Of a stretch of 64,000 bases of DNA, positions 27,167 to 37,481 are shown piece after piece. Numbering within the stretch: the stretch's first letter is position 1; each line of letters opens with the position of its first letter. The notes under the pieces were generated by a model. The model ran no database searches, had not been told where the DNA came from, and saw only the letters and a list, made by a program, of their open reading frames with translations. The stretch is from Bradyrhizobium diazoefficiens (GTDB lineage: Bacteria; Pseudomonadota; Alphaproteobacteria; Rhizobiales; Xanthobacteraceae), in assembly GCF_016616425.1 (NCBI RefSeq), contig NZ_CP067101.1:1302001-1366000 (forward strand). Direction: 5' to 3'. A program made the translations under genes and the position numbers.

Positions 27167-27982
27167 TCAAACCCCGTCGAGGATGATCACCGTCGGCTTT
27201 GGCGGCAGCGCATCCCGCGACATCCGGAACGAACGCTCGCTGCGCCGGTCGATCTCGAACTGCTGGCCGATCCGGCGCATGAAATCGTCGAGCGGCGTGG
27301 CGAAGCGGTGCATCGGCAGCACCACCGAGGCGCGCAACCGCTTGGTGATCTCCGAGATGCCGTCGAGCGACATGGTGTAGGTGCCGTCGATCGGCACCAT
27401 CACGATATCGAGCCGCCCAATCTGGGCGAAATGGCTGTCGTCGAGCTTGTGATGGAGATGGCCGAGATGGCCGATGCAGAGGCCGGCGACCTCGAAGATG
27501 AAGATCGAATTGCCGTCGCGGATCATGTCGGTGCCGGCATCGTCGCCGAAATAGCGGCGGATGTCGGTCGTGACATTGCGGAAGAAGGTATCGCCGATGC
27601 GTTCCGATATGATGGCCGGCTTGCCATCCTCGCCCCAGCCATGCAGCACGTGCGGAATGCGCTTGTCGGGGAAGAGTGTGTAGTGGGTGCTGTGGGCGCG
27701 GTTCATGGTGACGACGTCGGGCAGCCGTCCCACCTGATAGGCGCCGCTATAATCGGTCGCGATGCGCAGGCCGCCGGGCGTGTCGATGTAGTAGGTGGAA
27801 TGGCCGGCGTAGGTGATCGCGACCTCTGCGGCGCTAGCGGCCTGTCGGAACGCGACTGGCAGGATGCGCGGGGCCGCGTTGGCCATCGCCAGGCATTCGC
27901 TGCGCTGAGGCGGCTGCTGGGCAAGTGCAGGTGCAAGGGATGCGCCGAACAGCGCCACAGCCGCGGAAACCAGTCGCCACAT
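27167..27982 (-). CDS. Secreted MBL-fold metallohydrolase (UlaG-like)
   Basis: A 271-residue protein with a cleavable signal peptide (residues 1-21, ending PALAQ), so it is exported. The metallo-beta-lactamase core is of the UlaG/MBL-fold type: YAGHSTYYIDTPGGLRIATD, IGHLGHLHHKL, DIVMVPIDGTYTMS and VVLPMHRFATP. The histidine and aspartate ligands for metals are plausible in these blocks. The substrate is unknown. It is downstream of the ABC exporter genes on the minus strand. Confidence 0.82.
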   Translation of the reverse strand: MWRLVSAAVALFGASLAPALAQQPPQRSECLAMANAAPRILPVAFRQAASAAEVAITYAGHSTYYIDTPGGLRIATDYSGAYQVGRLPDVVTMNRAHSTHYTLFPDKRIPHVLHGWGEDGKPAIISERIGDTFFRNVTTDIRRYFGDDAGTDMIRDGNSIFIFEVAGLCIGHLGHLHHKLDDSHFAQIGRLDIVMVPIDGTYTMSLDGISEITKRLRASVVLPMHRFATPLDDFMRRIGQQFEIDRRSERSFRMSRDALPPKPTVIILDGV

Positions 27983-28101
27983 GCATCCGTCCCTGATGAC
28001 TTCGGGCGAAGTCTAGCGTGCAATGCGGCGTGGGGCCAACGGGCTGCGATCAACAGAGCGTCAGTGTCGCAGCTCTCACGCCGGACTTTTGTTCGCCCCC
28101 T

Positions 28102-29624
28102 TTATTCCCGCCGCGGGCTGAACTTCCAGGTGAGGGCGACGAGGCTCGCGGTAATCAGGCCGCTGACGAGGCTGGCGATCGGCAAGGCGAGCAGTAGCGC
28201 GGCGGTGGCGGCCCAGCCGATCGAGGAGAAGGCTTCGGCAAAGGTCGCGAGCCGCGACGAGGTCTGGCGGCGGCGGAATTGGGTGCGACGGGCCTGCACC
28301 CGGAACCAGAGCTGGATCGCAGTTGCGGAGGCTGCGCTGATGATCACCGCGCCGCCGCTGACCACCGCCTGGTACGGTGAAGTGAAGGCCAATGCTGCGA
28401 CCAGCGGGCAGAAGATGACGGCGATCGCGATCAGCACCACCTCGATCTTGGCGCGGATGACGCCGGATGGGGCCAGCGGCGCGGTCGCGACCAGGTCGGG
28501 GGCGTCCTCGCCCGAGATGGTCAGCCAGGCAAGCCCGCCGGCCAGTTGTCCGGCCGCCATCACGATGACGGGCGTGATCAGCGTCAGCGCCGCAGCGCTG
28601 TCGGCAAAATTGCGCCAGAGCAGCAGCGCCGGCGGCACCAGATAGAGCAGTTGCATCAGGGTCTGCGAGATCAGCCAGGGATCGCGCCAGAGCAGCAAGA
28701 ATTCCTTGCGCCGCAGCGCCTGCTGCCGCGACCCGGCGCGGAACCGGCGCTCCTTGGCGCGCTTGCTGCCGGATGCGCCGTAAGCCGCGGCATCGATCGC
28801 CGTGTCGGCAAAGCGGTGCGAGAAGATCGCCATGACGCTTCCGAGCAGCACGAGGGCGAGCGCCAGGAGCAGCAGCAGCGCCTCGCTGTCGCCCATCGCC
28901 GCCCGCGCCGGCCACCACCAGATGCTGTCGACATCGGGGGCATGGGCGGCCACACTCCCCGAGGTCAGGATCGTGAAGCGCGACAGTGTGCCGTAGGACA
29001 TGATCGCGGCCACCTGAAGCGCGATCACGAAGCCGGCGCCGATGATTGCGGCGAGGATCTGGGCGACGAGGCGGGTCCGCGCCGGGCCGATCAGGCGGAA
29101 CAACAGGATGGTGACGGCGATCGCAATCGCCGCGGCCGACAGGCCCATGGCGACGACAACCACGAATGCGCTAAGCCAGCGGGCCCCGCCGCCGATCACG
29201 AGCACGTCGATGAAGGGCGTCGAGAACAGCAGTGCGAGTGCGGTGACGGTCAGCCCGATGGCGGCGATGCGGACCGAGAACAGATTGGCCAGCGTCGCCG
29301 GCGAGGACATGATCAGATCGAGATCGGCACGGGCGTAGAACACCCGCGTCACCGATTCGATCGCCTGCGACAGCATCAGCGTCCAGGCCAGAAACATCGT
29401 CGCCGAGATCACGATCAGCGAGGATTTGTCGAGCGGCAGTTGCAGATCGGCGAAACGGCCGATCACCGCCCAGGCCGGCAAGTGCAGCAGTGCGGCGAAG
29501 CAGAGCAGGCCGATGATTGCGGCGCGCGTCCGCTTGCGCCGTCCGCCAGTCATCATGGCGAGCCATTCGCGCCAGGCGAGCCGGAGCTCGTGCCGGGCAA
29601 ACCAGGAGAGCGCGGTTGCCGAGC

Positions 29625-29628
<4 letters not shown>
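28102..29628 (-). CDS. ABC transporter permease
   Basis: A 508-residue membrane protein with roughly ten to twelve hydrophobic segments (for example IIGLLCFAALLHLPAWAVIG, FVVVVAMGLSAAAIAIAVTI and MAAGQLAGGLAWLTI). It is the membrane partner of the ATPase encoded immediately upstream; the start overlaps the ATPase stop by four bases (ATGA). Large permeases of this ABC-2-like type in such two-gene units usually serve export. The substrate cannot be told. Confidence 0.8.
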
Positions 29629-30464
<836 letters not shown>

Positions 30465-30495
30465 CTGGATTGGACTAATGGCAAGTCACCGTTTG

Positions 30496-30524
30496 TTGAC
30501 AGCGCCGGACGGTTCAGGCTGAAT
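30496..30524 (+). promoter_or_regulatory. Tentative promoter of the liv-type operon
   Basis: TTGACA at 30496-30501 followed after 17 bp by CTGAAT (or TGAATT at 18 bp). The -10 match is only fair. It lies in the divergent region 30465-30635. Confidence 0.3.
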
Positions 30525-30635
30525 TGATTCCGGACAAATGGCGCCAACGCGGCGAAACGACTGCGTAGCGACTGGACACAAGATACGGCAAGGCGGTCGG
30601 GAAGAACCGCGGTTGTATCGGGAGGACGCGCGTCA

Positions 30636-31511
30636 ATGCTGGATTTCGTTCAGCAGCTGGTCAGCGGTGTCGCGCTCGGCTGTGTCTACGGCCTGATCGC
30701 GCTCGGCTTCGTGCTGGTCTACAAGGCCACCGAGGTCGTCAATTTCGCCCAGGGCGATCTGATGATGCTCGGCGGCTTCTTCGCCTTCACCTTCATCGGC
30801 ATGATGGGCCTGAACTACTGGGTCGGCTTTGCCGGTGCGGTGGCCGCGATGGCGCTGTTCGGGATGCTGGCGGAACGGTTGGTGGTGCGGCCGATCCTCG
30901 GCTACCCGCAATTCTCCATCATCATGGCGACCATCGGCCTCGGCTATTTCCTGCGCTCGATCGCCGGCATGATCTGGGGGACCGACGATCTGAAGATCGA
31001 GACACCGTTCAGCCAGGGCGTGCTCCGCATCGGCTCGCTGGTGCTCGCCTACGACAAGCTGTCGGTGATCGCGGCGACGATGATCCTGTGCACGCTGCTC
31101 TATCTGTTCTTCAACAAGACCACGCTCGGCACGGCGATGCGCGCCAGTTCCGAGAACATGCTTGCCGCCTACTATATGGGCATCCCGGTCAAACGCGTGG
31201 TGTCGATCGTCTGGGCGATCAGCGCCGCGGTCGCGACCTGCGCCGGCGTGCTGCTCGCGCCGATCACCTTCATTCATTCCAATGTCGGCCTCGTGCTCGG
31301 CCTGAAGGCGTTTCCTGCCGCGGTGCTCGGCGGCTTCGGCTCGATCCCGGGCGCAGTGGTCGGCGGCGTCATGATCGGCGTGATCGAGAGTATGGCCGGC
31401 TTCTACCTGCCCGAAGGCTGGAAGGACGTCGCGCCGTACCTCGTGCTGCTTGCCGTGCTGCTCCTGAAGCCTGAAGGCCTGTTCGGCCGCCACGTCCGCA
31501 AGAAGGTCTGA
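30636..31511 (+). CDS. livH: Branched-chain-amino-acid-type ABC permease (LivH)
   Basis: A 291-residue inner-membrane permease with about eight helices. LivH landmarks: GVALGCVYGLIALGFVLVYK near the N-terminus, VNFAQGDLMMLG, and FPAAVLGGFGSIPGAVVGG near residue 230. GGGAGGA precedes ATG 30636. It is the first gene of a six-gene plus-strand set (livH, livM, livG, livF, acyl-CoA synthetase, binding protein), with LivM starting 5 bp after its stop. The ligand class is inferred from operon content to be acids or hydrophobic compounds. Confidence 0.92.
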   Translation: MLDFVQQLVSGVALGCVYGLIALGFVLVYKATEVVNFAQGDLMMLGGFFAFTFIGMMGLNYWVGFAGAVAAMALFGMLAERLVVRPILGYPQFSIIMATIGLGYFLRSIAGMIWGTDDLKIETPFSQGVLRIGSLVLAYDKLSVIAATMILCTLLYLFFNKTTLGTAMRASSENMLAAYYMGIPVKRVVSIVWAISAAVATCAGVLLAPITFIHSNVGLVLGLKAFPAAVLGGFGSIPGAVVGGVMIGVIESMAGFYLPEGWKDVAPYLVLLAVLLLKPEGLFGRHVRKKV

Positions 31512-31515
31512 ACGC

Positions 31516-32667
31516 ATGCGTTTCCTGTTCAAGACCGACTACGAGGACGACATCAAGCTGTTCCCGCATTCGGGCTACGTTATCTCCTACGGCGTCCTGC
31601 TCGCGCTGCTGCTGATCGCGCCCTTTGTGCTCTCCAGCTATGTGATGAGCCAGCTCGTCTTCGTCTGCATCTATGCGACCGTCGGCGTCGCGCTGCTGAT
31701 CCTGACCGGCTTTACCGGCCAGGCCTCGCTCGGCCACGCCGCGTTCCTCGCCATAGGGGCGTACACGGCGGCCTATTTGCAGAGATACAACGTGCCGTTC
31801 CCGGTCTACTTCCTCGCCGCCGGAATTTTGACCGGCATCATCGGCGCGATGGTCGGCTTTCCCGCCCTGCGCCTGACCGGCATCTACCTCGTCATTGCCA
31901 CCATCTCCTTTGCCCTGATCGTCGAGGAGATCCTGGCGCGCTGGGAGAGCGTCACCAACGGCAACGAGGGCATGCGGGTCAAGACGCTGTCGCTGCTCGG
32001 CGTCACCGTCCCGCGCGACAGCCCCACCTTCTATTTCCTCTGCCTCTCCGTGCTGGTGCTGACCATCGTCGGTACGCTGAATCTGCTCCGCTCGCCGACG
32101 GGACGCGCCTTCGTCGCGATCCGCGACTCCGAGACGGCGGCGCGCAGCATGGGCGTCAATGTTGCGCTCTACAAGGTGAAGTCTTTTGCGATCTCGGCGG
32201 CCATCACCGGTTTTTCTGGCGTGCTGTTCGCCCACAAGCTCTCCTTCATCTCGCCGGAGATGTTCACGCTGCAGCTCTCGATCGAGTTCATCATCGTGAT
32301 CCTGATCGGCGGCACCTTCAGCCTGCACGGTGCCGTGCTGGGGGCGATCTTCATCGTGATGATCGATCCGTTCCTGACGTATCTGAAAGACGACATGCCG
32401 GGCACGATCGCCGGCATCGCCGCGACATTCGGCGCCGGCCCGGCCACTGCGGGAAATATCCAGTCGAGCGTCGCCGCGTTTGCCTCGCTCAACGGGCTGA
32501 AGGGCGCGATCTACGGCATCGTCATCGTGCTGTTCGTGCTGTTCGAGCCGCTGGGTCTCTACGGCCGCTGGCTCAAGATCAAGCTCTTCTTCCAGCTGTT
32601 CCCGCTCTACAAGCGCGCCACCTTCAAGCGGCAGAAGATCTACGTGAAGTCGGAGCGGAATCGATGA
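31516..32667 (+). CDS. livM: Branched-chain-amino-acid-type ABC permease (LivM)
   Basis: A 383-residue permease paired with LivH. LivM motifs: LTGFTGQASLGHAAFLAIGA, FPALRLTGIYLVIATISFAL, GRAFVAIRDSETAARSMGVN, and IVILIGGTFSLHGAVLGAIF. It has a cytoplasmic N-terminal extension of about 25 residues and a basic C-terminal tail. The stop overlaps the livG start (ATGA), implying coupling. Confidence 0.92.
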   Translation: MRFLFKTDYEDDIKLFPHSGYVISYGVLLALLLIAPFVLSSYVMSQLVFVCIYATVGVALLILTGFTGQASLGHAAFLAIGAYTAAYLQRYNVPFPVYFLAAGILTGIIGAMVGFPALRLTGIYLVIATISFALIVEEILARWESVTNGNEGMRVKTLSLLGVTVPRDSPTFYFLCLSVLVLTIVGTLNLLRSPTGRAFVAIRDSETAARSMGVNVALYKVKSFAISAAITGFSGVLFAHKLSFISPEMFTLQLSIEFIIVILIGGTFSLHGAVLGAIFIVMIDPFLTYLKDDMPGTIAGIAATFGAGPATAGNIQSSVAAFASLNGLKGAIYGIVIVLFVLFEPLGLYGRWLKIKLFFQLFPLYKRATFKRQKIYVKSERNR

Positions 32668-33422
32668 GCTATTTCCGCGCCGAAAACCTGTCGCTGCACT
32701 TCGGCGGCCTCAAGGCGGTCGATGCGGTCTCGTTCGCGATCGAGAGAGGCGAGATCCTCTCGATCATCGGGCCCAACGGCGCCGGCAAGAGCTCGATCTT
32801 CAACCTGATCTCGCGGATCTACCGGCCGAGCTCGGGCCGCATCTTCTTCGAGGACCGGGACATCACGGAAGAGCCGGCCTACGACATCGCAAAACTCGGC
32901 ATCGCGCGCACCTTCCAGAACATCGAGCTGTTCGAGAATGCCACCGTGCTCTCCAACCTTCTGGTCGGCCGCCATCGTCACTCGACCACGCAGCTCTGGC
33001 AGGAGCTCCTGTTTCTGCCGAGCGTGCGGGCCAACGAGAAGGTGCACCGCCGCAGGGTCGAGCAGGTCATCGAATTCCTCGATCTCGAACCCTATCGCGA
33101 CAAGCTGATCTCCGGCCTGCCTTACGGCGTGCGCAAGGTGATCGAGCTGGCGCGCGCCCTGTGCTCGGAGCCGAAGCTGATCCTGCTCGACGAGCCGTCG
33201 TCCGGCCTCAATGTCGAGGAGACCGACGACATGTCGTTCTGGATCCGCGACATGAAGAGCGAGCTCGGCATCACCGTGCTGATGGTCGAGCACGACATGT
33301 CGCTGGTCAATCGCGTCTCCGATCGCGTCATCGCGCTGAACTATGGACGGGTGCTGGCGACGGGGTCGCCCGCTGAAGTGCAGCAGCACCCCGATGTCGT
33401 CGCCGCATATCTGGGAGCCTGA
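32664..33422 (+). CDS. livG: ABC transporter ATP-binding protein (LivG)
   Basis: A 252-residue ATPase. It has Walker A GPNGAGKSSIFN, the LivG-type Q-loop region LGIARTFQNIELF, signature SGLPYGVRKVIELA (a variant of the usual LSGGQQ), Walker B LILLDEPSSGLN and H-loop MVEHDM. The C-terminal end (GSPAEVQQHPDVVAAYLG) is typical of LivG. The signature motif is atypical but this variation is common in liv transporters. livF starts 3 bp after its stop. Confidence 0.9.
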   Translation: MSYFRAENLSLHFGGLKAVDAVSFAIERGEILSIIGPNGAGKSSIFNLISRIYRPSSGRIFFEDRDITEEPAYDIAKLGIARTFQNIELFENATVLSNLLVGRHRHSTTQLWQELLFLPSVRANEKVHRRRVEQVIEFLDLEPYRDKLISGLPYGVRKVIELARALCSEPKLILLDEPSSGLNVEETDDMSFWIRDMKSELGITVLMVEHDMSLVNRVSDRVIALNYGRVLATGSPAEVQQHPDVVAAYLGA

Positions 33423-33425
33423 CGC

Positions 33426-34214
33426 ATGGATGCCGCCGTGACGCCGGATATCATTCTGAAACTCTCCAACATCGAGAGCTATTACGGGCCGATCATGGCA
33501 ATCCGCGGCATTTCGCTGGAAGTGCCGCGCGGCCGCATCGTCACGCTGCTGGGGGCCAACGGCGCCGGCAAGACCACGGTCCTGAAGACCATCTCGGGCA
33601 TTCTCGATCCGCAGAAGGGCGCGATCGAATTCCTGGGCAAGCCGATCCAGCGCGTGGAAGCCGACAGGATCGTGCGGCTCGGCCTCAGCCATGTGCCGGA
33701 AGGGCGCGAAGTCTTCCCGTTCCTCTCGGTGCGCGAGAACCTGATGATGGGCGCTTATCCGCGCAAGGATCGTGACGGCGTCGCGGAGGATCTCGACCGC
33801 GTCTACGGTTACTTCCCGCGGCTGAAGGAGCGCATCAACCAGCCAGCCGGCCAGCTCTCCGGCGGCGAGCAGCAGATGCTGGCGATCGGGCGCGCCCTGA
33901 TGAACCGGCCGACGTTGCTCTTGCTCGACGAGCCCTCGCTTGGCCTGTCGCCGCTGCTGGTGAAGGAGATCTTCACCATCATCCGCCGCGTCAATGAGGA
34001 GCAGGGCATGTCGATCCTGCTGGTCGAGCAGAACGCCAAGGTGGCGCTGGAGACCGCGCATTACGGCTATGTGCTGGAGATCGGCCGCATCGTGATGAAC
34101 GACCGCTGCGACCGCTTGATGCATTCGAAGGACATTCAGGAGTTCTACCTTGGCGCCAAGGAAGCGGGCGCGCGAGGCGAGCGGCGCTGGAAAAAGAAGA
34201 AAACCTGGCGCTAG
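33426..34214 (+). CDS. livF: ABC transporter ATP-binding protein (LivF)
   Basis: A 262-residue ATPase. It has Walker A GANGAGKTTVLK, LGLSHVPEGREVFPFLSVREN (the LivF hallmark), signature LSGGEQQMLAIGRAL, Walker B LLLLDEPSLGLS and H-loop LVEQNA. The last 20 residues (GERRWKKKKTWR) are basic and unusual; the stop codon sits at the beginning of an 18-bp tandem repeat, so the C-terminus may have been reshaped by repeat expansion. Confidence 0.9.
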   Translation: MDAAVTPDIILKLSNIESYYGPIMAIRGISLEVPRGRIVTLLGANGAGKTTVLKTISGILDPQKGAIEFLGKPIQRVEADRIVRLGLSHVPEGREVFPFLSVRENLMMGAYPRKDRDGVAEDLDRVYGYFPRLKERINQPAGQLSGGEQQMLAIGRALMNRPTLLLLDEPSLGLSPLLVKEIFTIIRRVNEEQGMSILLVEQNAKVALETAHYGYVLEIGRIVMNDRCDRLMHSKDIQEFYLGAKEAGARGERRWKKKKTWR

Positions 34215-34266
34215 AAGATTTGGCGTTAGAGGCAGACTTGGCATTAGAGGCAGATTTGGCATTAAA
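34205..34266. repeat. 18-bp tandem repeat over the livF stop codon
   Basis: About 3.5 degenerate copies of an 18-bp unit (TTGGCATTAGAGGCAGAT). Two full copies run 34220-34255, with a partial copy upstream covering the livF TAG stop and another downstream. The two full copies differ at one or two positions, so the array is probably young. Confidence 0.75.
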
Positions 34267-34343
34267 TGGACGAGCCCATCCGTAAGACATAGACCGTCGT
34301 CAAGGCAGGCAGCGGAGGGGAGAGCGACAAGGAGGACAGGCGC

Positions 34344-36182
34344 ATGGTCCGACCGGCGGTGCTGACGGTCGCTGATACGATCGCAAAGAGCTTTTTGCGC
34401 GCCGCCGAGACGCGGGGCGATCGGCCGGCGATCCGCGAGAAGAAATTCGGCATCTGGCAGCCGACCAGTTGGCGGCAATGGCTGGAGATCTCCAAGGAGG
34501 TCGCCTATGCGCTTCGCGCCTCCGGCTTCAGGCCCGGCGACGTCGGCTCCATCATCGCCAACGCCGTCCCGGAATGGGTCCATGCCGACATGGGCATCCT
34601 GTGCGCCGGCGGAGTCTCCTCCGGCATTTATCCGACCGATGCGTCGTCTCAGGTCGAATATCTCGTCAACGATTCCGGAACCAAAGTGATCTTCGCCGAG
34701 GACGAGGAGCAGCTCGACAAGATCCTCACCTGCCGCGCGCGTTGCCCATCCTTGCAGAAGATCATCGTGTTCGACATGGAAGGGCTCAGCGGCTTCTCCG
34801 ACGACATGGTGATGTCGCTCGACGAATTTCGCGCGCTCGGCCGCAATCACATGGTCGGCCGCGAGACGCTGTGGCAGGAGATGATCGACAGCCGCAGCGC
34901 CGGCGACCTCGCCATCCTCGTCTATACCTCCGGCACGACCGGTCCGCCCAAGGGCGCGATGCACGCCAACCGGAGCGTCACGCACCAGATGCGGCACGCC
35001 AATGATTTCATCCCGGCGCGAGAGGACGAGGATAGGCTGATCTTCCTGCCGCTATGCCACGTCGCCGAGCGCATCGGCGGCTATTACATCTCGGTCGCGC
35101 TCGGCTCGGTGATGAATTTCGCCGAGAGCCCGGAAACCGTGCCGGACAATCTGCGCGAGGTGCAGCCGACCGTCTTCCTCGCAGTGCCGCGCATCTGGGA
35201 AAAATTCTATTCCGCCATCACCATCGCACTGAAGGATGCGACGCCGCTGCAGCAATGGGTCTATCGCCGCGCGATCGGCATCGGCTATCGCTTGGTCGAT
35301 TGCCGGCTCGAGGGGAGGATGCCGCCGCTGTCGCTGCGCATCGCCAATCGTCTCGCCTACTGGGCCGCGTTCCGCAACATCCGCCGCATGATCGGGCTCG
35401 ACCGCTGCCGCATCGCCTTTACGGGCGCGGCGCCGATCGCGCCGGAGCTGATCCGCTGGTATCTCGCGCTCGGCATCGACATGCACGAGGTCTATGGTCA
35501 GACCGAGAATTGCGGGGTCGCCACCATGATGCCGGCGGAGCGTATCAAGCTCGGCTCGGTCGGCACTGCCGTCCCCTGGGGCGAGGTCGCACTGTCGCCC
35601 GACGGCGAGATCCTGATCAGGGGCGACTTCCTGTTCCTGGGCTACCACAACCAACCGGAGAAGACCGCCGAGACCATCGACTCCCGTGGCTGGCTGCACA
35701 CCGGCGACGTCGGCAGCATCGACAACGAGGGGTTCGTCCGCATCACCGACCGCATGAAGGACATCATCATCACCTCCGGCGGCAAGAACATCACGCCGTC
35801 CGAGATCGAGAACCAGCTCAAATTCTCGCCCTATATCTCCGATGCCGTCGTGATCGGCGACAAGCGGCCCTATCTCACCTGTCTCGTGATGATCGATCAG
35901 GAGAATGTCGAGAAATTCGCCCAGGATCACGACATCCCCTTCACCAATTATGCGAGCCTGTGCCGGGCGACGGAGATCCAGGACCTGATCTGGCGCGAGA
36001 TCGAAGGCGTCAACGGTAATTTTGCCCGCGTCGAGAGCATCAAGAAGTTCTACCTGATCGAGCGCCAGCTCACGCCGGAGGACGAGGAGCTGACGCCGAC
36101 CATGAAGCTGAAGCGCGGCTTCGTCAACAAGCGCTATGCCGCCGAGATCGAAGCGATGTATCGCCAGCGCGCGGTGGCGTGA
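34344..36182 (+). CDS. Long-chain/bubblegum-type acyl-CoA synthetase
   Basis: A 612-residue AMP-forming ligase of the FadD15/ACSBG-like group. It has ATP-binding YTSGTTGPPKGAMH near residue 196, EVYGQTENCGVATM, HTGDVGSIDNEGFVRITDR, and a C-terminal lysine block LTPTMKLKRGFVNKRY. The middle region FLAVPRIWEKFYS is typical of this subgroup. It sits between livF and the periplasmic binding protein gene, so the imported ligand is probably activated to a CoA thioester in the cytoplasm. The substrate itself is not evident from the sequence. Confidence 0.9.
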   Translation: MVRPAVLTVADTIAKSFLRAAETRGDRPAIREKKFGIWQPTSWRQWLEISKEVAYALRASGFRPGDVGSIIANAVPEWVHADMGILCAGGVSSGIYPTDASSQVEYLVNDSGTKVIFAEDEEQLDKILTCRARCPSLQKIIVFDMEGLSGFSDDMVMSLDEFRALGRNHMVGRETLWQEMIDSRSAGDLAILVYTSGTTGPPKGAMHANRSVTHQMRHANDFIPAREDEDRLIFLPLCHVAERIGGYYISVALGSVMNFAESPETVPDNLREVQPTVFLAVPRIWEKFYSAITIALKDATPLQQWVYRRAIGIGYRLVDCRLEGRMPPLSLRIANRLAYWAAFRNIRRMIGLDRCRIAFTGAAPIAPELIRWYLALGIDMHEVYGQTENCGVATMMPAERIKLGSVGTAVPWGEVALSPDGEILIRGDFLFLGYHNQPEKTAETIDSRGWLHTGDVGSIDNEGFVRITDRMKDIIITSGGKNITPSEIENQLKFSPYISDAVVIGDKRPYLTCLVMIDQENVEKFAQDHDIPFTNYASLCRATEIQDLIWREIEGVNGNFARVESIKKFYLIERQLTPEDEELTPTMKLKRGFVNKRYAAEIEAMYRQRAVA

Positions 36183-36262
36183 CGCGCAGGAATATTTGAG
36201 AAAGCGAAGAAGCGATGGCCCCGCCCTTCGCGTAACACGGGCCCTTAGGAGAGGAGACGTCA

Positions 36263-37462
36263 ATGTCGAAATCGTTCAGCGCATTCGGCCTTGCTGTGGG
36301 GGCCGTGGTGCTCACCTGTCTGCCGGCCGCGGCACAAACCAAGGTCACCAACCAGGGGATCTCGGCAACCGAGATCGTCATCGGTACTCACCAGGATCTG
36401 TCGGGCCCGATCAAGGGCTGGGGCGTTCCGGTCGCTAACGGCATGAAGATGGCGGTCGAGGAGATCAACGCAGCGGGCGGCGTCAACGGCCGCAAGATCC
36501 GCCTGGTCGTCGAGGACAGCGGCTACGATCCGAAGAAGGCCGTGCTGGCCTCGCAAAAGCTGATCGAGCGCGACAAGATCTTCGCGATGGTGGGAGCGAT
36601 GGGATCGCCCACCGTGCTGGCCGCGCAGGACATCCTGCTCGACGCCGGCGTACTTCAGCTCTTCCCGCTGACGGCAGCCGAGTTCACCTTCAAGTTCGAT
36701 CCGGCCAAGCCGCAGGAACGGCTGAAGTTCAACAATCTGCTGCCCTATGTCGAGAGCACGCGGGCGGCGCTGAAATACATGATGGAGTGGAAGAACTTCA
36801 AGAAGCCCTGCATCATGCATCAGGACGACGAGTACGGCAAAAACGTGCTCGACGGCTTCAATCAGCAGCTCGCCGCCATGAAGGTGAAGCCGGCTTCGAT
36901 CACCAGCTACAAGCGCGGGGCCTCCGATTTCAGCGCGCAGGTTGCCAAGATGAAGTCCGACGGCTGCGATCTCGTCGTGCTCGGCGCGGTCTTGCGCGAG
37001 CCGATCGGCACCATGAGCGAGGCCAAGAAGCTCGGCTGGGACGTCACCTTCCTCGGCGCCACCCCCACCAACGTGATGGAAGTGCCGATGCTCGGCAAGG
37101 AGGCCGTCGAAGGCCTGTACGCTGCAAGCGGCTTCGAGATTCCCTATGCGGACACCGCGAAAGGCAAGGTCAAGGACTGGCTCGCCAACTACAAGAAGAT
37201 GTTCAACACCGACGCCAACACGCAGGCGATCATCGGCTACAATGCGATGATGACCTTCGCCTTCTACGCGCAGAAGGCGGGCAAGGATCTCACGGGTCAG
37301 AAGATGCTGGACTCGCTTGAATCGGGCGAAAAATTCCTCGACATCTTCAACTCGCCGCCGACCAAGTTCTCCAAGACCGACCACCTCGCCAACACCATCA
37401 CCCAGGTGCAGCAGGTCAAGGGCGGCCGTTGGGTGCTGGTGAAGGACAATCTGATGTTCTGA
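36263..37462 (+). CDS. ABC transporter substrate-binding protein (LivK-like)
   Basis: A 399-residue periplasmic type I binding protein with signal peptide (residues 1-24, ending PAAAQ). The N-terminal lobe starts EIVIGTHQDLSGPIKGWG, followed by ANGMKMAVEEINAAGGVNGR and IRLVVEDSGYDPKKAV, as in the receptor family ligand-binding domain. GGAGAGGAGACG precedes ATG 36263. It is the last gene of the liv-type operon. The residues lining the ligand pocket do not tell the ligand; operon context favours a carboxylic acid. Confidence 0.9.
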   Translation: MSKSFSAFGLAVGAVVLTCLPAAAQTKVTNQGISATEIVIGTHQDLSGPIKGWGVPVANGMKMAVEEINAAGGVNGRKIRLVVEDSGYDPKKAVLASQKLIERDKIFAMVGAMGSPTVLAAQDILLDAGVLQLFPLTAAEFTFKFDPAKPQERLKFNNLLPYVESTRAALKYMMEWKNFKKPCIMHQDDEYGKNVLDGFNQQLAAMKVKPASITSYKRGASDFSAQVAKMKSDGCDLVVLGAVLREPIGTMSEAKKLGWDVTFLGATPTNVMEVPMLGKEAVEGLYAASGFEIPYADTAKGKVKDWLANYKKMFNTDANTQAIIGYNAMMTFAFYAQKAGKDLTGQKMLDSLESGEKFLDIFNSPPTKFSKTDHLANTITQVQQVKGGRWVLVKDNLMF

Positions 37463-37481
37463 TGCTTCGCCTTCACCCTCG

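Noticed and set aside
27062..28645. 527-residue plus-strand frame opposite the MBL hydrolase and permease genes
   Set aside because: It spans two convincing minus-strand genes and an intergenic region; the sequence is shadow-like.
34205..34266. CRISPR-like array
   Set aside because: Repeats are directly adjacent 18-bp tandem units with no spacers.
32640..34997. 785-residue minus-strand frame across livG, livF and the synthetase
   Set aside because: It is antisense to three clear genes and has no family features.
36263..37462. Assignment of the binding protein to leucine/isoleucine/valine uptake
   Set aside because: Only the fold is evident; the linked acyl-CoA synthetase argues against a plain amino-acid ligand.
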